Positions 60,270 to 64,000 of a stretch of DNA of 64,000 nucleotides are shown here, piece after piece (within the stretch, counting starts at the first letter, position 1; every line of letters begins with the position of its first letter). Location of the stretch: the NCBI RefSeq assembly GCF_900129325.1, contig NZ_FQUP01000002.1, positions 574,668-638,667 on the forward strand. The letters are read 5' to 3'. Below the pieces are notes generated by a model. The model had not been told where the DNA came from. It did not search any database and saw nothing but the letters and a program-made list of their open reading frames with translations. Source of the DNA: Kaistia soli DSM 19436 (GTDB taxonomy: Bacteria; Pseudomonadota; Alphaproteobacteria; Rhizobiales; Kaistiaceae). The position numbers and the translations under genes are program-made.

Positions 60270-61298
60270 TCAGGGGGCGGGCGCCGCGGCATCGCCCGGC
60301 GGCGGCACTGGTGGCGCCGGCAGGCGGATCCGTGTCGAGAAATCGAGCGCCGCGCCGGTGGCGCGGGCCCGCTCGCTGATCGCGGCCGCGCTGCGGAACT
60401 GGTCGAGCGTCATGCCGGGCGGGTGGTCCTGATGGTCGAAGATATATCCGGGCAGATAGCCGGAGATGAGGATGCGCCAGTCGAGCGGCAGGCCGGGATC
60501 GAGGGCGCGAATGAGGCGGAAGACGACCGTCGTGCAGTTGGCGGTCAGCGAATTGTAGAAGCGCGGCTTGGCCGCGAGGTCGTTGCCGAGATCGACATAG
60601 GAGAGGAAGAGCTGTCGCATCGCGGCCTTCGGCATCGACAGCGGATAAAGATATACATCCTCGCCGCGGACATTCGTCCGGAGCTTCACGACATCGCGCT
60701 CGTCGGCGCCGATCAGCACCAGCTCGAACTCGCGGAAGAAGCCGCCAAGCGCCGAAAACGTCTCCTGGGCCTCCGGCCGGATCTCGGCCGAGAACGCGAC
60801 ATGGTCGCCATTGTCGAAGCCGAACGAAACGATGACATGGGCCAGCGCCGGACCATCCCAGTAAGCCAGGAACAGATCGACGGAGGAGAGTTTGTCGAGA
60901 TCGTAGTGCCGTGTGTCCCAGCGTGGCGTGAATTCGATTTCCGAGCGCCAGTCGAAGTCCCGCACATTCTGCAGCGTCGCGATGTTGCCCTCGACCGTCC
61001 CGGTCACGCCATTGGCGACGGCGTCGGCCCAATCGCGATCATTTGAAGGATGAAGGGTCGACCACCAGGCGAGCACGGCGAGGAACGCCAGGCCATAGAC
61101 GATCCGCGAGCGCCAGGTCGGCTTGACGAGTTCGTTGAGCACGATCGCGACGACGAAGATCGACCAGACGACGATGGCGACGACAACGGCCAGCTGGCCG
61201 AAAGGCAGCTGGAACCATAAGGCGAGCCCGACCCAGGCGCCGGTGAGAAGGATCGCCAGCGCCATCAACAGCCGTCCGAGCGCACGGAGAACGATCAT
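60270..61298 (-). CDS. DUF4105 / Lnb N-terminal-type membrane-anchored protein
   Basis: The 342-residue protein has three N-terminal hydrophobic helices (about 8-30, 36-56 and 66-82), followed by a large soluble domain placed in the periplasm by this topology. The domain has RWDTRHYDLDKLSSVDLFLAYWDGP and the conserved YNSLTANCTTVVFRLIR, where the Cys is probably catalytic. DUF4105 is the N-terminal periplasmic domain of Lnb, a lipoprotein N-acyltransferase described in Bacteroides. Here the C-terminal membrane half of Lnb is missing, so the function may differ. Its ATG overlaps the coaBC stop (ATGA). It ends in a Pro/Ala-rich tail. Confidence 0.82.
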   Translation of the reverse strand: MIVLRALGRLLMALAILLTGAWVGLALWFQLPFGQLAVVVAIVVWSIFVVAIVLNELVKPTWRSRIVYGLAFLAVLAWWSTLHPSNDRDWADAVANGVTGTVEGNIATLQNVRDFDWRSEIEFTPRWDTRHYDLDKLSSVDLFLAYWDGPALAHVIVSFGFDNGDHVAFSAEIRPEAQETFSALGGFFREFELVLIGADERDVVKLRTNVRGEDVYLYPLSMPKAAMRQLFLSYVDLGNDLAAKPRFYNSLTANCTTVVFRLIRALDPGLPLDWRILISGYLPGYIFDHQDHPPGMTLDQFRSAAAISERARATGAALDFSTRIRLPAPPVPPPGDAAAPAP

Positions 61299-62524
61299 GG
61301 CGTGATCCGTCCGGCGATCCAGTCGATGAGGCGGCTGGCCACCTCGTCCTTGCCGAGCCGCGGCCAGCGGTCGGCGCCGTCATCGGTCACCAGCACGACC
61401 TCGTTCTCCGTGCCGCCCATGATCCCGCTGCCGGGCGACACGTCATTAGCGACGATGAGGTCGGCACCCTTCCGGGCGAGCTTGGCCCGGGCGTGGTCGA
61501 GCAGCGCATCTGTCTCGGCCGCGAAGCCGACGACGAAGCCGGGCCGGCCGGAGGTGCGATGGCCGATCGTCGCGAGGATGTCGGGGTTTTCGGTCATGGT
61601 GAGCGGAGCAACTTGGCCGCTGCCGTCCTTCTTGATCTTGCCGCTCGCCTCAGTCGCCGGCCGCCAGTCGGCGACCGCCGCAGAGAAGATCGCGATATCG
61701 GCCGGCAGCGCCGCCTCGACGGCGGCAAGCATTGCCCGTGCGGTCTCGACCCCGACCGCCGTAACGCCGGCCGGCAGCGGGATCGCCACCGGGCCATGCA
61801 CCAGCGTCACGCGCGCCCCGGCCTTTGCCGCCGCCGCCGCGATGGCGAAGCCCTGCCGGCCTGAAGAACGGTTGGCGATATAGCGCACCGGGTCGATCGG
61901 CTCATGCGTCGGCCCGGCCGTGACCAGCACATGCTTGCCTGCGAGCGGCCTCTCGCCGGGCGCGAGCAGCGCTTCCGCGGCGGCGGCGATCTCGAGCGGT
62001 TCGCTCATGCGGCCCGTGCCGGCCTCGCCGCGCTCGGCCATCTCACCGCTTGCCGGGCCGACAAAGGCAATCCCGTCCGCAGCGAGGCGCGCCGCGTTGC
62101 GCTGCGTCGCCTTGTGGTTCCACATCGCCGGATTCATCGCTGGCGCGATCAAGATGGGCGCGGCCGTCGCGAGCAGCACCGCGGTGGCAAGGTCATCGAC
62201 GAGCCCCGCCGCCATCTTCGCCATCAGATCCGCGGTCGCCGGTGCGACGACGACGAGATCGGCGCCGCGCGCCAGGCGGATATGGCCGACATCCTGCTCG
62301 GCCTCGCGGTCGAAGAGCTCGGTATAGACGGTGCCGCCGGCTAGTGCCCCAGCGGCCAGCGGCGTCACGAACTGGCAGGCCGCCCGCGTCATGACAACGG
62401 CGACCACGGCGCCGCGCTCCTTGAGGCGGCGGATGAGACCGAGCGCTTTGTAGGCTGCGATCCCGCCGCCGATGACGAGAAGCACGGCGCGGCCGGCGAG
62501 GGGGCTTGCAGTGGCCTCGGTCAT
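61295..62524 (-). CDS. coaBC: Bifunctional phosphopantothenoylcysteine decarboxylase / phosphopantothenate-cysteine ligase
   Basis: The 409-residue protein joins an N-terminal flavin-dependent CoaC domain (VLLVIGGGIAAYKAL, the catalytic His in QDVGHIRLARGAD, and PAMNPAMW) to a C-terminal CoaB ligase domain (VLVTAGPTHEPIDPVRYIANRSSGRQG, AAVADWRP, KIKK, NPDIL). It carries out two steps of coenzyme A synthesis. ATG 62524 is used because GGAGGGGAATC lies upstream. The longer open frame to 62764 is not CoaBC-like. It follows ubiB after 19 bases, an order common in alphaproteobacteria. Confidence 0.95.
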   Translation of the reverse strand: MTEATASPLAGRAVLLVIGGGIAAYKALGLIRRLKERGAVVAVVMTRAACQFVTPLAAGALAGGTVYTELFDREAEQDVGHIRLARGADLVVVAPATADLMAKMAAGLVDDLATAVLLATAAPILIAPAMNPAMWNHKATQRNAARLAADGIAFVGPASGEMAERGEAGTGRMSEPLEIAAAAEALLAPGERPLAGKHVLVTAGPTHEPIDPVRYIANRSSGRQGFAIAAAAAKAGARVTLVHGPVAIPLPAGVTAVGVETARAMLAAVEAALPADIAIFSAAVADWRPATEASGKIKKDGSGQVAPLTMTENPDILATIGHRTSGRPGFVVGFAAETDALLDHARAKLARKGADLIVANDVSPGSGIMGGTENEVVLVTDDGADRWPRLGKDEVASRLIDWIAGRITP

Positions 62525-62543
62525 GCGGCGATTCCCCTCCCGT

Positions 62544-64000
62544 TCATCGCAGCGCAAGATAGGCGAGCAGCGCCGCCACCACCCAGACGCCGATCGCCAG
62601 CCAGCGATTGCCGCGCCCTTCCGCACGGCCGATCGCCGCAACGGTCTCGGGCGCCAATGTGATGCCGTCCCGCGTCGCCGCGTCAAGCTGGATGGCGACA
62701 CGCGTGCCGTGCTCCAGGAGCGCCGGGAGCCGCGTCGCGGCCCGGCCGAATTCGCCAAGCCCACTCGCCGCCTGCTCGATGCGGCCGAGGGGCCCCAGAT
62801 TCTGCTCGATCCACTCGCGCACCACCGGCTCGGAGGCGCTCCACATGTCGAAATCGCGATCGAGCGAACGCGCGACGCCCTCGACGACGACCATGGTCTT
62901 CTGCAGCATCAGCAGTTCGGGCCGCGTCTGCATGTCGAAGAGCTCGGTCACCTCGAAGAGCAACGTCAACAGCTTGGCCATCGAAATGTCGCGCGCCGGC
63001 TGGCCATGGATCGGCTCGCCGATGGCGCGCAGCGCCTGCGCGAAGTCTTCGGCGGCGTGACGCGGCGGCACATAGCCCGCCTCGATATGCACCTCGGCGA
63101 TGCGGAGATAATCGCGGCGGATGAAGCCGTAGAGGATCTCGGCGAGAAAGCGCCGTTCGGCGAGGCCGAGCCGCCCCATGATGCCGAAATCGACCGCCAC
63201 GACATCGCCCGCCGCGTCGACGAACAGATTGCCCTGGTGCATGTCGGCATGGAAGAATCCGTCGCGCATCGCGTGGCGCAGGAAGGCTTGCATCAGGCGT
63301 CGCGCCACGAGCTTCGGGTCATGGCCGGCGGCGGCGATGCCGGCCGGGTCCGACAGCTTGACGCCGTTGATCCATTCGAGCGTCAGCACGTCGCGCGCCG
63401 TCTGCGCCCAATAGACCTTCGGTACGCGAAAGCCGGGATCGCCGCTGGTCCGCTCTGCCATCTCTGACAGCGCCGCCGCCTCGAGACGCAGGTCCATCTC
63501 CATCGACACCGAGCGGGCGAGAATGTCGACGACCGCGACGGGCTTCAGCCGCTTCATCTGCGGGTCGAACCGGGTGGCGAGTTCGGCGCCGGCATAGAAG
63601 GTCGAGAGATCGCGGCGGAAGCGTCCGCGCACGCCGGGCCGGAGCACCTTGACCGCCACGGCACGCCGGGTTCCATCGGCCTCGATCAGTTCGGCCTTGT
63701 GCACCTGCGCGATCGAGGCCGCGGCGACGGGCGGCGAGAAGGCGGCGAAGATCTCGTCGGTCGGGCGCCCGAGATTGTGCTCGATCGATATCCGCGCCGC
63801 GGCCTCGCCGAACGGCGCGATCTCGTCGCGCAACTTGCCGAGCGCATCGGCGACGTCCTCGCCGACGACATCGGCTCGCGTCGCCATGAACTGGCCGAGC
63901 TTGATATAGGAGGGGCCGAGCCGGTTGAGCGCCGCCGAAATGCGCTCGCCGCGATCCTCCTTGCGGGCACGGCGGCGCTCGAACAACCGGGCAAGCCGCA
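62544..64000 (-). CDS. ubiB: UbiB-family protein for ubiquinone synthesis (5' end beyond window)
   Basis: About 485 residues of a UbiB/ABC1/ADCK atypical kinase-like protein are present. The motifs include LGPSYIKLGQFMATRADVVGEDV (KxGQ region), VAVKVLRPG (ATP-binding Lys), EWINGVKL, DGFFHADMHQGNLF and VDFGIMGRL (metal site). A hydrophobic helix at the end (WLAIGVWVVAALLAYLAL) anchors it to the membrane. It supports ubiquinone ring modification, probably as an ATPase. The reading frame stays open to the right window edge, so the start lies beyond 64000. The likely neighbour upstream is ubiE. coaBC follows after 19 bases. Confidence 0.93.
   Translation of the reverse strand, partial: RLARLFERRRARKEDRGERISAALNRLGPSYIKLGQFMATRADVVGEDVADALGKLRDEIAPFGEAAARISIEHNLGRPTDEIFAAFSPPVAAASIAQVHKAELIEADGTRRAVAVKVLRPGVRGRFRRDLSTFYAGAELATRFDPQMKRLKPVAVVDILARSVSMEMDLRLEAAALSEMAERTSGDPGFRVPKVYWAQTARDVLTLEWINGVKLSDPAGIAAAGHDPKLVARRLMQAFLRHAMRDGFFHADMHQGNLFVDAAGDVVAVDFGIMGRLGLAERRFLAEILYGFIRRDYLRIAEVHIEAGYVPPRHAAEDFAQALRAIGEPIHGQPARDISMAKLLTLLFEVTELFDMQTRPELLMLQKTMVVVEGVARSLDRDFDMWSASEPVVREWIEQNLGPLGRIEQAASGLGEFGRAATRLPALLEHGTRVAIQLDAATRDGITLAPETVAAIGRAEGRGNRWLAIGVWVVAALLAYLALR

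Overview
The window is GC-rich, densely packed alphaproteobacterial DNA, most consistent with Hyphomicrobiales (Rhizobiales). The evidence is an ActS/ActR (RegB/RegA) redox two-component pair, the acpXL-fabZ-fabF2-fabF1-adh-lpxXL cluster that puts a very-long-chain hydroxy fatty acid on lipid A, a rhizobial-type intergenic palindrome, and a hemP/hmuTUV haem locus. The genus cannot be fixed from the sequence alone. No tRNA, rRNA, CRISPR array, prophage or insertion sequence is visible. No gene-free gap exceeds about 250 bases.

Layout. 0-5.4 kb: actR (cut by the window edge) and actS, then divergently a PHA depolymerase carrying a C-terminal HhH tail, a DUF2852 protein, a YgjP-like metallopeptidase and convergent mmcB. 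5.4-11.9 kb: the very-long-chain lipid A operon on the minus strand, with an exported pepsin-like protein between adh and lpxXL. 12.1-19.9 kb: a tight three-gene operon joining two transglutaminase-like domains with two amidoligases of different folds (GS-like DUF2126 and circularly permuted ATP-grasp plus alpha-E), with an isopenicillin-N-synthase-like oxygenase just upstream on the same strand. This predicted peptide-forming system, biochemically unassigned, is the best candidate for new biology here. 20-22.5 kb: a DUF1624 membrane acyltransferase with a cysteine-rich tail, a RbsD/FucU mutarotase and a UDP-sugar epimerase. 22.6-27.1 kb: a four-cysteine Rrf2 regulator and the sulfate importer sbp-cysT-cysW-cysA. 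27.3-31.4 kb: D-lyxose isomerase, two small ABM-fold proteins, a siderophore-interacting reductase and a DHA2 exporter. 31.6-37.2 kb: haem uptake (hmuR divergent from hemP-hmuTUV). 37.2-42.2 kb: an FGGY sugar kinase with a ribose-type ABC importer. 42.2-47.5 kb: dienelactone hydrolase, an EamA exporter, the methionine-salvage genes mtnC and mtnA, and an MFS exporter divergent from an ArsR repressor with two matching operators. 48-53.2 kb: fabA-fabB-fabI and hrpB. 53.2-58.4 kb: glk, mgsA, cdd, and sugar-oxidation genes (XylB-like dehydrogenase, Gfo/Idh oxidoreductase, SMP-30 lactonase). 58.4-64 kb: ubiB-coaBC-DUF4105-dut-cysK-VOC on the minus strand.

How the parts work together. Iron and haem handling is concentrated at 28-37 kb: receptor, ABC importer, putative haem-degrading monooxygenase, siderophore reductase and exporter, with several palindromic operators. 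Sulfur metabolism appears in the sulfate importer, cysK and mtnA/mtnC. Membrane-lipid synthesis appears twice, as the specialised very-long-chain ACP system and as the housekeeping unsaturated fatty acid genes fabA/fabB/fabI. Function calls rest on recognised motifs and family resemblance read by eye. No database search was run.
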